Below are positions 34,741 through 45,407 of a stretch of 64,000 nt of DNA, one piece after another. Origin of the DNA: Bacillus sp. NTK034 (GTDB taxonomy: Bacteria; Bacillota; Bacilli; Bacillales; Cytobacillaceae); NCBI RefSeq assembly GCF_017303275.1, contig NZ_JAFKOJ010000001.1, positions 1,153,922 through 1,217,921 on the forward strand, read 5' to 3'. The position numbers were made by a program, and so were the translations under genes. The notes beneath the pieces were generated by a model. That model saw nothing but the letters and a program-made list of their open reading frames with translations. It had not been told where the DNA came from and did not search any database. Within the stretch, counting starts at the first letter, position 1. Each line of letters opens with the position of its first letter.

Positions 34741-35017
34741 TTTTTTTATTGAATCCCTATAAATAAAGGGTTTATGCAACGGAAATAATCAGGATAAATC
34801 TTTTAAATCCCAAGATCTTATTTGCCAAAACCAAATAAATAGATAAAATAAAGCATAGACCATCCTAAAATATATGGTAAAATATGAATACAGAACATCT
34901 GTTCCCGATTGGGTTTAGTAAAGGGAAAATGGCTTTAACGCCGAATTCTCATACGGGTGTTCCAGTGCCGTGATTTGGACGGCAAGTGTTTTTGCAGGAA
35001 ATGAAAGGGGTATGTTC

Positions 35018-37000
35018 GTGGCAAGAAATCAGGAAGCTTTTGACTACAATGATGATGCCATACAGGTACTCGAAGGGCTTGAAGCTGTTAGAAAACGCCC
35101 TGGGATGTACATTGGAAGTACGGATGCAAGGGGTTTGCACCATCTTGTATATGAGATTGTCGATAATGCTGTCGATGAAGCACTGGCAGGTTACGGGGAT
35201 CATATCATTGTCAGAATACATAAAGATAATTCAATCAGTGTTCAAGATAAAGGACGCGGTATGCCTACAGGTATGCACAGAATGGGCAAGCCGACTCCAG
35301 AAGTGATATTGACTGTCCTTCATGCAGGGGGAAAGTTTGGCCAGGGAGGCTATAAGACAAGCGGCGGGCTGCATGGTGTTGGGGCATCCGTGGTCAACGC
35401 CCTCTCCGAGTGGCTTGTTGTTAAAATTAAACGTGACGGCTTTGTGTATGAACAGCGATTTGAGCTTGGCGGAAAGCCGGTGACCACACTGGAAAAGGTG
35501 GGCAAGACAAATCAATCAGGGACTACCATTCACTTTAAGCCAGATCCGTCGATTTTTTCGACTACCACGTATAATTACGAAACACTCTGTGAGCGTCTTC
35601 GCGAATCTGCTTTCCTTCTTAAAGGAATGAAAATAGAAATCATAGATGAACGAAATGACTTTCATGAGGTTTTTCACTATGAAAATGGCATAGAAGCATT
35701 TGTTGAATATTTAAATGAAGAAAAGGATGTTCTTCACCCAGTAGTCAGCTTTGAAGGAGAGAGCAATGGTATTGAAGTGGACTTTGCTTTTCAATTCAAT
35801 GATGGATACTCCGAAAATGTCCTTTCATTCGTCAACAACGTCCGCACAAAAGACGGCGGTACGCATGAGGCTGGATCCAAAACTGCGATGACAAGGGCTT
35901 TTAATGAATATGCCCGGAAAGTGAATCTTCTGAAAGAGAAAGATAAAAACCTGGATGGAGCAGATCTGCGGGAAGGATTCACGGCTATTGTATCTGTTCG
36001 TGTCCCGGAGGAGCTTTTGCAGTTTGAGGGCCAGACGAAAGGCAAGCTGGGGACCAGTGAAGCGCGTTCGTCTGTTGATTCTGTTGTTTCCGAGCATTTG
36101 TCTTATTTCCTTGAAGAAAACCCTGAGACAAGCTCCCTGTTAATTAAAAAGGCGATAAAAGCTTTCCAGGCAAGAGAAGCTGCCCGCAAAGCACGTGAGG
36201 AAGCAAGGAGCGGGAAGAAAAGGAAAAAATCTGAAGCCATGCTTTCTGGAAAACTTACCCCGGCACAATCAAGGAACCCGCAAAGAAACGAATTATATCT
36301 GGTTGAGGGTGATTCTGCCGGGGGATCTGCTAAACAGGGCAGGGACAGGCGCTTCCAGGCTGTACTCCCGCTTAGAGGTAAAGTAATTAACACAGAAAAA
36401 GCAAAGCTGCAGGATATCTTTAAAAATGAAGAAATCAATACCATTATCCATGCAGTTGGGGCAGGCGTTGGCACGGATTTTAATCTGGACGATGTCAACT
36501 ATGATAAGGTGATCATCATGACAGATGCTGACACTGATGGAGCGCATATCCAGGTGCTCCTGCTTACGTTCTTTTACAGGTATATGAAACCGCTGCTTGA
36601 AGCGGGAAAGGTATTTATTGCGCTGCCTCCTTTATATAAAGTCAGCAGGGGGTCAGGCAAAAAAGAAGTGATTGAGTACGCATGGAGTGATGATGATCTT
36701 CAGGATACCATTAAAAAAGTGGGTAAAGGCTATATGCTCCAGCGCTACAAAGGGCTTGGGGAAATGAACGCCGACCAGCTATGGGAGACAACTATGGATC
36801 CAGAGTCGCGCACATTGATCCGCGTTAAAATTGATGATGCAGCCAGAGCTGAACGCCGTGTGACCACCTTGATGGGCGATAAGGTTGAACCCCGCCGCAA
36901 ATGGATCGAATCGAATGTGGCATTCGGCCTTGAAGAAGATGGAAGCATACTTGAAAATGAAAATATTTCAGTACTAGAGGAGGAGGGTGTTGATTCATGA
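35018..37000 (+). CDS. parE: DNA topoisomerase IV subunit B (ParE)
   Basis: A 660-residue type IIA topoisomerase B subunit. The ATPase domain carries [32 protein letters not shown] and [17 protein letters not shown]. The TOPRIM domain has [17 protein letters not shown], and the [12 protein letters not shown] metal motif. It pairs with ParC to decatenate daughter chromosomes. GTG 35018 is chosen because AAAGGGG lies 7 bases upstream and the product starts MARNQ, as B. subtilis ParE starts MARKQ; the ATG two codons earlier is too close to the site. It overlaps parC by 4 bases. Confidence 0.97.
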   Translation: MARNQEAFDYNDDAIQVLEGLEAVRKRPGMYIGSTDARGLHHLVYEIVDNAVDEALAGYGDHIIVRIHKDNSISVQDKGRGMPTGMHRMGKPTPEVILTVLHAGGKFGQGGYKTSGGLHGVGASVVNALSEWLVVKIKRDGFVYEQRFELGGKPVTTLEKVGKTNQSGTTIHFKPDPSIFSTTTYNYETLCERLRESAFLLKGMKIEIIDERNDFHEVFHYENGIEAFVEYLNEEKDVLHPVVSFEGESNGIEVDFAFQFNDGYSENVLSFVNNVRTKDGGTHEAGSKTAMTRAFNEYARKVNLLKEKDKNLDGADLREGFTAIVSVRVPEELLQFEGQTKGKLGTSEARSSVDSVVSEHLSYFLEENPETSSLLIKKAIKAFQAREAARKAREEARSGKKRKKSEAMLSGKLTPAQSRNPQRNELYLVEGDSAGGSAKQGRDRRFQAVLPLRGKVINTEKAKLQDIFKNEEINTIIHAVGAGVGTDFNLDDVNYDKVIIMTDADTDGAHIQVLLLTFFYRYMKPLLEAGKVFIALPPLYKVSRGSGKKEVIEYAWSDDDLQDTIKKVGKGYMLQRYKGLGEMNADQLWETTMDPESRTLIRVKIDDAARAERRVTTLMGDKVEPRRKWIESNVAFGLEEDGSILENENISVLEEEGVDS

Positions 37001-39447
37001 GTTCTGCAGAAAAATTCCGGGACCTTCCTCTTGAAGATGTATTAGGCGACCGCTTTGGGCGTTATAGTAAATATATTATTCAGGATCGTGCCCTTCCTGA
37101 TGCACGTGATGGGTTAAAGCCTGTCCAAAGACGGATTCTTTATGCCATGCACGTAGAAGGCAACACACATGAAAAGGGCTTTAGAAAGTCCGCTAAAACA
37201 GTCGGGAATGTAATCGGCAATTATCATCCGCATGGCGATACTTCAGTTTATGATGCGATGGTGCGGATGAGCCAGGATTGGAAGGTCCGTAACCTTCTTG
37301 TGGAAATGCACGGCAATAATGGGAGCATCGATGGAGATCCTCCAGCAGCTATGCGTTATACAGAAGCCCGTTTATCCCCCCTTTCTTCCGAATTGCTAAG
37401 AGATATTGAGAAAAGAACCGTTGAATTCATCCCGAACTTTGATGACACGTCCAATGAACCAACCGTTTTACCGGCAGTTTATCCGAATTTGCTTGTCAAT
37501 GGCTCGACAGGCATCTCTGCGGGATATGCAACTGATATTCCGCCCCATCATCTAAATGAGATTATTGATGGTGTTATTTTACGAATGGATAAGCCTGATT
37601 GTTCCATAGATGATCTGATGGAGCATATTAAAGGGCCGGACTTCCCTACTGGAGGCATTATCCAGGGAATCGATGGAATTAAAAAAGCTTATGAGACAGG
37701 AAGAGGCAAAATCATTGTCCGAGGAAAGGCTGAATTTGAGGATTTGCGCGGAGGGAAAAAGCAGATCGTCATCACTGAGATTCCTTATGAAGTGAATAAA
37801 GCCAATCTGGTTAAGAAGATTGATGAATTCCGCCTTGACCGGAAAGTGGAAGGCATTGCTGAAGTCCGTGATGAAACAGACCGGACCGGCCTCCGTATTG
37901 TGATCGAGTTAAAAAAGGATGCAGATCCTGAAGGCGTCCTTCATTACCTGTACAAAAACAGCGATCTGCAGATTCCATATAACTTCAATATGGTCGCCAT
38001 CCACAATCGCCACCCGAAATTAATGGGGTTAAGAGAATTGCTGGATGCTTACATAGGCCATCGTAAAGAAGTTGTTACACGCAGATCCCAGTTTGAGCTG
38101 CAAAAGGCCGAGGCGCGCCAGCATATTGTTGAAGGCCTAATGAAGGCTCTTTCTATCCTGGATGAAGTGATTGCTGCGATCCGCGCTTCCAAAGATAAAC
38201 GGGATGCGAAAGATAATCTGATTGCAAAGTTTGAGTTCACTGAACCTCAGGCAGAAGCAATCGTTTCCCTGCAGCTTTACCGCTTAACCAATACAGATAT
38301 AACCGCTTTAAGAGCAGAGGCTGAGGAGCTTGCTAAGCTAATCGGCGAGCTTAAAGCTATTCTGGAAAGTGAGAAGAAGCTTCTCTCTGTTATTAAAAAA
38401 GAGCTAAGGGATGTCAAAAAGCGTTTCGCCGATGAACGCCGGACCAGAATTGAAGCGGAAATCGAGGAAATCAAGATCAATCTTGAAGTTCTGGTAGCGA
38501 GTGAAGACGTTATTGTAACGGTAACAAAGGAAGGCTATGTCAAGCGTACAAGCCAGAGATCGTTTGCCGCCTCGAACGGACAGGATTTCGGTATGAAGGA
38601 TACAGACAGGCTGATTGCAAAGCTTGATATGAATACGACCGATGTTCTCCTTGTATTTACTAATAAAGGAAACTATCTATACTGTCCTGTACATCAGCTG
38701 CCTGATATCCGCTGGAAGGACCTTGGACAGCATATAGCCAATATCATACCGATCGACCGGAATGAATCAATAGTCCGGGCTATTCCGATTAAAGATTTTG
38801 AAACAGAAGAATACCTGCTCTTTATGACGAAAAATGGAATGGTCAAGAAAACCGAGCTGAAAGCTTATAAAGCCCAAAGATATTCTAAGCCGCTGGTTGC
38901 AGTTAATGTAAAAGGCAATGATGAAGTTCTCGACGTCTATTTAACAGATGGCACAAAGGAAATATTCCTTGCCACCCATCAGGGATTCGGCCTCTGGTTC
39001 CATGAAGAAGAAGTGAGCATCGTTGGTGCCCGGGCTGCCGGCGTAAAAGGCATTAACCTGAAAGACGGCGATTTTGTTGCAGGTGCTCAGCTTATTGAGG
39101 ATCAGAAAGAGCAGGCTGTTGTGATTGTTACACAGCGGGGCTCCATTAAAAAAATGAAGCTGAGCGAGTTTGAACGGACTTCCCGTGCCAAGCGCGGTGT
39201 AGTGATGCTCCGTGAATTGAAATCGAACCCTCATCGTATTGTCGGGTGTGTGATTGTACGCAGCAAAGATGATATATACATTGAAACGGAAAAAGGGCAT
39301 ATAGAAGCAGTTAATGTTTCATCAATCCGTTTTAATGACAGATACTCTAATGGATCGTTCATTATTGATGAATCCGAGAACGGGAAGGCAAAATGCATCT
39401 GGAAGACTGAAGTCGAGGAAGATGATGCCGGCCTTCCGATTGAATAA
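36997..39447 (+). CDS. parC: DNA topoisomerase IV subunit A (ParC)
   Basis: An 816-residue topoisomerase IV A subunit. The catalytic Tyr lies in [11 protein letters not shown] near residue 120, and the C-terminal half has the six-bladed DNA-wrapping domain with repeated [12 protein letters not shown] strands. It cuts and rejoins DNA with ParE. The quinolone-resistance-determining region reads [12 protein letters not shown], with Thr and Asp at positions that are Ser and Glu in S. aureus ParC. ATG overlaps the parE stop (ATGA), so the subunits are coupled. Confidence 0.97.
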   Translation: MSSAEKFRDLPLEDVLGDRFGRYSKYIIQDRALPDARDGLKPVQRRILYAMHVEGNTHEKGFRKSAKTVGNVIGNYHPHGDTSVYDAMVRMSQDWKVRNLLVEMHGNNGSIDGDPPAAMRYTEARLSPLSSELLRDIEKRTVEFIPNFDDTSNEPTVLPAVYPNLLVNGSTGISAGYATDIPPHHLNEIIDGVILRMDKPDCSIDDLMEHIKGPDFPTGGIIQGIDGIKKAYETGRGKIIVRGKAEFEDLRGGKKQIVITEIPYEVNKANLVKKIDEFRLDRKVEGIAEVRDETDRTGLRIVIELKKDADPEGVLHYLYKNSDLQIPYNFNMVAIHNRHPKLMGLRELLDAYIGHRKEVVTRRSQFELQKAEARQHIVEGLMKALSILDEVIAAIRASKDKRDAKDNLIAKFEFTEPQAEAIVSLQLYRLTNTDITALRAEAEELAKLIGELKAILESEKKLLSVIKKELRDVKKRFADERRTRIEAEIEEIKINLEVLVASEDVIVTVTKEGYVKRTSQRSFAASNGQDFGMKDTDRLIAKLDMNTTDVLLVFTNKGNYLYCPVHQLPDIRWKDLGQHIANIIPIDRNESIVRAIPIKDFETEEYLLFMTKNGMVKKTELKAYKAQRYSKPLVAVNVKGNDEVLDVYLTDGTKEIFLATHQGFGLWFHEEEVSIVGARAAGVKGINLKDGDFVAGAQLIEDQKEQAVVIVTQRGSIKKMKLSEFERTSRAKRGVVMLRELKSNPHRIVGCVIVRSKDDIYIETEKGHIEAVNVSSIRFNDRYSNGSFIIDESENGKAKCIWKTEVEEDDAGLPIE

Positions 39448-39457
39448 GGTTTATTTT

Positions 39458-39481
39458 CCCCTGTGAAAGCAGGGGCTTTTT
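39458..39481 (+). terminator. Terminator of parEC
   Basis: CCCCTG (39458-39463) pairs with CAGGGG (39470-39475) around a 6-base loop, followed by CTTTTT. Confidence 0.75.
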
Positions 39482-39729
39482 GTCGATGTTAGCTGCAGGG
39501 AATTTGGTTCATCCGGTTTTGATGTCAAAATTAAATCAATAAAGATTCATGAACATAAAAAGAATTTAGAATAATGTTATTCTTCTGTTAGTTGTTTTGT
39601 ATAAAAAATTAATATAATCTCCTGTGAAAACGATTAAAAAATATTTGTTTTGAATTGGGAATAACGGATATTTTTCGCTTAATATCAGGGTTTTTGATAA
39701 TTTTTAAACCATTGGAATGAATATTCGAC

Positions 39730-39758
39730 TTGTCTATTAAAAATTCTTTTGATAGATT
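39730..39758 (+). promoter_or_regulatory. Candidate promoter of the AGCS transporter
   Basis: TTGTCT at 39730-39735 and TAGATT at 39753-39758 have 17-base spacing, about 55 bases before ATG 39814. The gap 39448-39813 also holds the parEC terminator and otherwise AT-rich sequence without other features that I could recognise. Confidence 0.35.
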
Positions 39759-39813
39759 ATAAGGAGTGTGTTGTTTTTGTGAAATAACAATAGAGTTGAT
39801 TAGGGGGAATAGT

Positions 39814-41247
39814 ATGGGTTTATTGGAATCAATCGTAGGCTTTCTAAATGATCTTTTATGGACTTACATTTTGATTGCCGCATTAATCATTTTAGGATTA
39901 TATTTCAGCTTTAAAAGCCGGTTTGTTCAATTAAGATATTTTGGTGAAATGTTCAGAATATTGGGCGATAAAGCAATGGTATCTGCAGAAGGCAAGAGAG
40001 GGATATCATCATTTCAGGCTTTTACTATTAGTGCAGCCTCCCGTGTAGGTACTGGTAACATCGCCGGTGTAGCGACTGCAATTGCTGCAGGGGGACCAGG
40101 GGCTGTCTTTTGGATGTGGCTCATCGCTTTTATTGGGGGAGCTTCCAGTTTTATTGAAAGTACTTTGGCGCAGATTTATAAAGTGAAAGATAAGGATGGT
40201 TTTCGCGGCGGTCCAGCCTACTATATGGAAAAAGGTCTGAATAAGCGATGGATGGGAATAATCTTTGCTATCATCATTACATTCTGTTTTGGTCTGGTTT
40301 TTAACTCTGTTCAATCGAACACCATCTCTTTAGCTTTTAATGAAGCGTTTGGTGCGAGCCGTCTAACCATCGGACTTGTGCTTGCGGCATTAACGGCGAT
40401 CATCATTTTTGGCGGCGTTAAACGGATTGCCTATGTATCACAAGTCGTTGTGCCGATAATGGCAGTCATATATTTAGCTGTCGCTATTGTAATTGTCATG
40501 ATGAACATTACTGAAATTCCTAATCTGGTTGGCGGCATTGTTAAAGGAGCTTTTGGGCTTGATCAGGCTGCTGGCGGCGCAATGGGTGCTGCAGTGATGA
40601 TGGGTATTAAAAGGGGTCTCTTCTCAAACGAAGCAGGAATGGGCAGCGTGCCAAATGCAGCTGCTACAGCTTCAGTTTCCCACCCTGTAAAACAAGGATT
40701 GATTCAAACCCTTGGGGTATTTGTGGATACGATATTAATATGTTCCGCTACAGCCTTTATTATTCTGCTGTCAGGTGAATATGCTAATTCTGACCTAACA
40801 GGCATTGAATTGACACAGGCAGCCCTTAGCACACATGTCGGATCATGGGCACCTATGTTTATAGCTGTTGCTATTTTCTTATTTGCGTTCACATCTGTTA
40901 TCGGAAATTATTATTATGGTGAAACAAATATTGAATTTATTAAAGAAAGCAGCTCTGCGTTATTTATTTATCGCATTGCTGTACTAGGAATGGTAATTTT
41001 CGGATCTGTAGTTGATTTAGCAATTGTCTGGAGCCTGGCCGATTTATTCATGGGCATAATGGCCATCATTAACTTTATTGCAATTGTATTGCTTGCTAAA
41101 ATTGCCTTTGCAGCTCTAAAGGACTATAAGGCACAGAGAAAAGAAGGAAAAGACCCTGTGTTTTATGCAGACTCCATCCCGGGTCTAAAAGGAATTGAAT
41201 CATGGGAAACCAAAGAAAATGCTTCAAAGAAGAAGGCAGCTGAATAA
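39814..41247 (+). CDS. Alanine/glycine:cation symporter (AGCS family, AlsT-like)
   Basis: A 477-residue sodium-coupled amino acid transporter with about 10-11 membrane segments. AGCS signatures are visible: GTGNIAGVATAIAAGGPGAVFWMW near residue 85, FRGGPAYYMEKGL, and GIKRGLFSNEAGMGSVPNAAA near residue 268. Members carry alanine, glycine or glutamine. B. subtilis alsT lies just after parC, which supports orthology by position; whether it is AlsT by substrate is not shown. ATG 39814 has AGGGGGA upstream. Confidence 0.88.
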   Translation: MGLLESIVGFLNDLLWTYILIAALIILGLYFSFKSRFVQLRYFGEMFRILGDKAMVSAEGKRGISSFQAFTISAASRVGTGNIAGVATAIAAGGPGAVFWMWLIAFIGGASSFIESTLAQIYKVKDKDGFRGGPAYYMEKGLNKRWMGIIFAIIITFCFGLVFNSVQSNTISLAFNEAFGASRLTIGLVLAALTAIIIFGGVKRIAYVSQVVVPIMAVIYLAVAIVIVMMNITEIPNLVGGIVKGAFGLDQAAGGAMGAAVMMGIKRGLFSNEAGMGSVPNAAATASVSHPVKQGLIQTLGVFVDTILICSATAFIILLSGEYANSDLTGIELTQAALSTHVGSWAPMFIAVAIFLFAFTSVIGNYYYGETNIEFIKESSSALFIYRIAVLGMVIFGSVVDLAIVWSLADLFMGIMAIINFIAIVLLAKIAFAALKDYKAQRKEGKDPVFYADSIPGLKGIESWETKENASKKKAAE

Positions 41248-41263
41248 TTTATCTGCAAACTGC

Positions 41264-41297
41264 AAAACCTCTTATCCTTTGGGATGGGAGGTTTTTT
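41264..41297 (+). terminator. Terminator of the AGCS transporter
   Basis: AAAACCTCTTATCC pairs with GGGATGGGAGGTTTT (one mismatch and one bulge) and is followed by T-rich sequence. Confidence 0.7.
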
Positions 41298-41360
41298 ATG
41301 TTTTTACATGTTATTTCCATAATTGGGCAGGATAATAAAAAAAATAGGGAGGATTCGTAA

Positions 41361-42122
41361 ATGAAAAAGGAATTGCTTTTTGCGTTTGCGGCTTTCTTTT
41401 TTATGTCTCTATCCGCCATAACAGGCGTATATGCTGGTGAGAGAGAGCAAAAAGCTGTAACGGTGTCAAAAGATAAAGTGGATGTAACCGGTGATAATAA
41501 GGCGGATACCGTCTATATTAAGGGTGTTTATTATGAGGATGGCGCATCATTTTTAAAGGAGATATCACTCGAAATAAAGGCTTCTGACGGTAATACGTAT
41601 AAAGCGGAGCTTGCTGGAGGGTATGAACCTCAAATACAGTTTGAGGATTTAAATCATGATTCCATTAAAGATATGTTTATAAGTATTCCAACAGGGGGAA
41701 GCGGCGGCCTGTCAAATTTTTATTTATATACGTTAAAGGACTTTACGTTGACTGACCTGTCGGTTCCAGATCCTTTAGTGATCAATAGCCAATTTGAAAA
41801 TGGCTACAAAGCCAATATTAGCATTCAGGACACCAAACAATCATATACCTTTGATTTAAGGGACCGTAGTGAGGAATATGAACGGCTTGGTCTGTATGTA
41901 AACGGAAAACTAAGTGAACCAACCGAACTAATGGTAAATCCATATAGCACGCTAAAGATCATCCCTGTTGAAGGGCAGAATGGATTAATGGGAGTTCAGA
42001 GAATAAGCGGTGCTTACAATGCAGATACCATCGTATTTGTAGAATCTTTCTGGCTGTATGAAGAAGGGAAATGGATGTTAAAAGACACCAAAGTTATGAA
42101 AATGAATTCCCGCAAGCGTTAA
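41361..42122 (+). CDS. Secreted protein of unknown function
   Basis: A 253-residue protein with a clear Sec signal peptide (residues 1-25; KKELLFAFAAFFF then a probable AYA/GE-type cleavage site near VYAGE). The mature part has two short acidic loops, DVTGDNKADTV and DLNHDSIKDMF, that look like the calcium-binding loops of FG-GAP/VCBS-type repeats. No enzyme motif was recognised. It has a GGGAGG site at good spacing. It is probably exported or surface-bound; its role is not known. Confidence 0.7.
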   Translation: MKKELLFAFAAFFFMSLSAITGVYAGEREQKAVTVSKDKVDVTGDNKADTVYIKGVYYEDGASFLKEISLEIKASDGNTYKAELAGGYEPQIQFEDLNHDSIKDMFISIPTGGSGGLSNFYLYTLKDFTLTDLSVPDPLVINSQFENGYKANISIQDTKQSYTFDLRDRSEEYERLGLYVNGKLSEPTELMVNPYSTLKIIPVEGQNGLMGVQRISGAYNADTIVFVESFWLYEEGKWMLKDTKVMKMNSRKR

Positions 42123-42200
42123 TGATATGGGCATTTGTCACGTTTCTTTCAGTGCCCCATATACTGGGCATAAGGAAATTTGTATATGGGGGCGCTTATT

Positions 42201-42674
42201 ATGAGTAATTTTAATCCATCTAAGCTGTCGGTTAAATATTTGCCTCCTGCGACGGAATTCAGACCCGTAGACAGCAGGAAATATACACTTACACACTCAG
42301 ATGCAACAGGAGAATTATTTTTGGCGATAGGCGGCTGCTATGACTTTAATGCAGTCAATCCTAAATTCCGTGATGAAGTATTTGCTGAATGGATTCCACA
42401 AATGGGGCAGTATGTGCTGAGCGGAAGGGTATATATCAGCGGCGGTGAATTCGATCAGCAATACGCTAAAATAAGGTTTCTTATCTTCCAGAAGGAATTG
42501 GATCTGGCGCTGAAAGCGATAGTTTATGGAGACAGATGTTTTTATACCAATTATCCCTGGCTGCTTGATTCGCCAATCTTTATATATTTTGAATCTGCAT
42601 ACCCGGAGTTCAGCAAACTTCTTTATTACGGGACTCCGAGAAAATATTTAAGTGCAGCATTGCAGCCAGTATGA
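42201..42674 (+). CDS. Stay-green (SGR)-domain protein
   Basis: A 157-residue protein with the Staygreen domain: FNPSKLSVKY at the start, RKYTLTHSDATGELFLAIG near residue 30, and KFRDEVFAEW. Plant SGR is a magnesium dechelatase of chlorophyll a; homologues are found in Bacillus and other Firmicutes that make no chlorophyll. In a Bacillus the substrate could be another metal-tetrapyrrole, but this is unknown. ATG 42201 has GGGGGCG upstream; the ORF can be read from a TTG seven codons earlier, which I reject. No neighbour suggests a pathway. Confidence 0.8.
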   Translation: MSNFNPSKLSVKYLPPATEFRPVDSRKYTLTHSDATGELFLAIGGCYDFNAVNPKFRDEVFAEWIPQMGQYVLSGRVYISGGEFDQQYAKIRFLIFQKELDLALKAIVYGDRCFYTNYPWLLDSPIFIYFESAYPEFSKLLYYGTPRKYLSAALQPV

Positions 42675-42781
42675 AAATGCGCGTTAGGGAACGCATGTTC
42701 TGTTTTATGAATAATGGCTCTAAACGCAGCAACAAATGTAAAAGAAGCTGTATTTTATCCTAAAGCAAAGGAGCGACTAGA

Positions 42782-42925
42782 ATGAAGAAAGAACAGGAGA
42801 AAGCATTTGGATTAAGTTATGAATCGGATGGAGAGATGGGAGAAAAAACCAAAAGCAAAAACAATATTAAGGATAATAAAGAACAAGATGATCTGTTTTT
42901 TAATACAACACAGGATAGTGAATAA
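42782..42925 (+). CDS. Small charged protein, 47 residues
   Basis: A 47-residue ORF with a strong ribosome site (AAAGGAG, 8 bases before the ATG). The product is rich in Lys, Glu, Asp and Asn, with no hydrophobic segment and no cysteine. Size and charge recall small spore or stress proteins, but no family was recognised. It follows the stay-green gene by about 107 bases. Confidence 0.45.
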   Translation: MKKEQEKAFGLSYESDGEMGEKTKSKNNIKDNKEQDDLFFNTTQDSE

Positions 42926-43324
<399 letters not shown>

Positions 43325-43487
43325 TGAAGAGAATCCGCCTACATAATCCCTATTCCAAAAAATTAGAGCATTAATTCCTTATTAATGCCCTAAGCAGCTG
43401 AAAATTTTTGAAGAGGATTTACCCACATAAATATTTTGTGAAGAAAATCTGCCTACATTAGAATGAAGAGCATTTACCTACATAAAT
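43325..43487. repeat. Four-copy direct-repeat cluster near the recombinase gene
   Basis: Four related copies of about 23 bases are seen, with approximate form TGAAGAGNATYYRCCTACAT and a following AA. They begin at 43325, 43409, 43439 and 43464, so the last three are spaced 25-30 bases apart. They lie just downstream of the stop of the minus-strand tyrosine recombinase gene. Iterated sites of this kind next to a recombinase often mark attachment or recombination sites. Confidence 0.55.
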
Positions 43488-43517
43488 GATATAATATTCT
43501 TAGCTGCCTTTTCATTG

Positions 43518-44594
43518 TTACTTAGGCATATTAAGCTTATTAATTGCAGTTTTTAAATCTTCATTTTTTAAATGTGTATAGATCATTGTAGTTTCAATTG
43601 AGGAATGGCCTAATTGCCTTCTTAACTTAGGCACATCATTAATCTCAGCATGGTATCTTGTTGCGAATGAATGTCTTAATTTATGTACGGACAAAGAAGG
43701 TTTACCAAATGAAGCGGCATACTTTTCAATTAGTTTTTCAATACCCCTTGCGGATAATCGCCTGGTTGTTCCTTTAGGACCCATAGGAGCAGCAACGAAA
43801 AGTGCTTTATTTTCCTTGGAGACCATGTATTTATTTTCTCTGATGTTTAAATACGTTTTTAAATCTCTCATGGCCTGCTCACTGAAGTATACATATTGTT
43901 CTTTATTACCTTTTCTAATTACCCTTACGTTATATTTATTAAAATCAATATCCTCTATGTTAAGCCATACCAATTCAGAAAGCCTCAGGCCAGATCCTAA
44001 GAATAACGAAACAATTGCTGTATCTCGTTCCTTGTTCATTTTATGAAAGTTTAGTATCCGTTTATTTGATGTATTTTTTTCTCCATATCCATGTTCAATA
44101 AACTTTCTAAAATTTTCATATTCATCTCCAATTAGAATTTTTCCTTCCATTCGGTTAGCAACTGTCTCTGGATTTTCTGATACATCATTAAATTCTATTT
44201 TTGCCATAACATTTCTTCTAAGATAAGGTTCCAACTTTTCTGTTTCAGCGATATTTTGCAGATAGTTAAACAATGATTTTAGCGATGAAAGCTTCCGGTT
44301 TATGGTTATTTCTCTGTTGTTAAGTTGGAATTTTAAAAAACTCAGAAAGTCTTCAACTTGTTGAGTTGTAAGTGTTTCAAATAGGGATAATGATATTTCT
44401 TTTATATCTCCATTAAACAAACCTTCTGCCAATACCCAATTTAAAAAAATTTTATAATCATGACAATAATTAAGTAGAGTGCCAGGAGACAGTTTTCTTT
44501 TTTTCTTATCTATAAATTCTTCAACATACCAGGGTAATTCTTTTATTAATACATCAAGTTTTCTAAAATTCTGCTGCTGAGTGTTCATATTCAT
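43518..44594 (-). CDS. Tyrosine recombinase, XerS-like
   Basis: A 358-residue tyrosine recombinase. The catalytic residues are all visible: Arg in GSGLRLSEL, Lys in RKGNKEQ, the HKLRHSF box (His and Arg), GHSS and the nucleophile Tyr in IYTHL. An N-terminal SAM-like DNA-binding domain precedes it. The length and sequence are close to XerS of streptococci and other Firmicutes, which act as dif-type resolvases, but here it lies in an accessory region with repeated sites. It may be a phage- or island-type integrase. ATG 44594 or the second Met at 44588 could be used. Confidence 0.85.
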   Translation of the reverse strand: MNMNTQQQNFRKLDVLIKELPWYVEEFIDKKKRKLSPGTLLNYCHDYKIFLNWVLAEGLFNGDIKEISLSLFETLTTQQVEDFLSFLKFQLNNREITINRKLSSLKSLFNYLQNIAETEKLEPYLRRNVMAKIEFNDVSENPETVANRMEGKILIGDEYENFRKFIEHGYGEKNTSNKRILNFHKMNKERDTAIVSLFLGSGLRLSELVWLNIEDIDFNKYNVRVIRKGNKEQYVYFSEQAMRDLKTYLNIRENKYMVSKENKALFVAAPMGPKGTTRRLSARGIEKLIEKYAASFGKPSLSVHKLRHSFATRYHAEINDVPKLRRQLGHSSIETTMIYTHLKNEDLKTAINKLNMPK

Positions 44595-44979
44595 TTGAGC
44601 TCCTTGAACTTTGTCTTTTTTTATAATATTACATCAAATTTATATTTTACGTAATAATGTTGCGTTAAAACAATATTTCTTGAGTTAAACAATATTTTTC
44701 TTGCTTAGAGGTCTCTGGTCTTAGAAAAGTCTGTCGTGACCTGAACAACATAACAGGGGTATAAATCCCAACAAAGCTACAATTTCATTAGCTGGTTTAG
44801 TTCAATAACCACCTTCTACTTACATAATATTATCGAACTTTGAGATTAAAAAATACTCACTTTATTTATTCCTTAGGGTTAAAATAATTTCATTAGGGTA
44901 TTGTTTCGTTGTTGATAATAAGGATATGCTATGCCTTACATGTCGAATATAACAAGTTCAAGCAAAATTTAAAACTTCC
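44595..44979. other. Non-coding region upstream of the recombinase gene
   Basis: AT-rich sequence without an evident gene. An imperfect tandem repeat (GTTAAAACAATATTTCTTGA then GTTAAACAATATTTTTCTTG) lies at about 44664-44703. A TACTTACATAATATTAT segment near 44817 partly resembles the repeat cluster at 43325-43487. Confidence 0.3.
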
Positions 44980-45186
44980 CTAAAAATATAAGTTTGTAAA
45001 GTAAAGCAATGCAGCATTTCGTTTCCTGAATAGTCGAAAACGCTTAATTATAAAAACATCATTTTCCCCAAAAATATCGAAAATAAACTGCAGCGTTTCC
45101 TCAAGTGATTTTGATATACTTTCTGTTGAGTGTTCTTCAATGACTTTACTTATTATTAAGATAATGAAATAATGACACGTGATCAC
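44980..45186 (-). pseudogene. GerA-type spore germination protein, N-terminal fragment
   Basis: A 68-residue frame whose part ISKSLEETLQFIFDIFG, followed by DVFIIKRF and RNAALLYF, resembles the beginning of the GerA-family A subunits (germinant receptor A proteins of spores). A complete GerAA protein has about 480 residues; here only this piece is present, and no other GerA, GerB or GerC part follows. It is taken to be a relic. It supports a spore-forming host. Confidence 0.5.
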
Positions 45187-45348
45187 CAGCTTTCTTAATA
45201 ATATTCAATAACAGATTTATTTTCTGTTTAATCGGCATTTAAAATAAAGAGAAATTCTATCCGTAAAGGGACAAAGGATAGGTTATATATGGGTGTGCTT
45301 TGAGTCCTGAATATCCCCCTTTTCTTTAAGACTAATATAAAAAAAAGA

Positions 45349-45392
45349 GTCAGGGACCACAAATGGACTAATTTTCATTTGTGGTCCCTGAC
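45349..45392 (-). terminator. Terminator of the methyltransferase gene; 17-bp perfect hairpin
   Basis: A 17-base perfect stem (GTCAGGGACCACAAATG with its complement) has a 10-base loop and an A-run on the left that becomes T on the minus strand. GTCAGGGACC-type hairpins are repeated in Bacillaceae genomes, so this may be a mobile terminator-like repeat. Confidence 0.75.
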
Positions 45393-45407
45393 ATCAAGTT
45401 ACAATTA

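Noticed and set aside
43325..43487. CRISPR array
   Set aside because: Spacing between the repeats is irregular (84, 30 and 25 bases), the copies are imperfect and there are no cas genes.
43518..44594. Calling the recombinase the chromosomal XerS/XerC/XerD dimer resolvase
   Set aside because: Its location with repeats and pseudogenes suggests an island recombinase; no dif-like site was identified, so the symbol is omitted.
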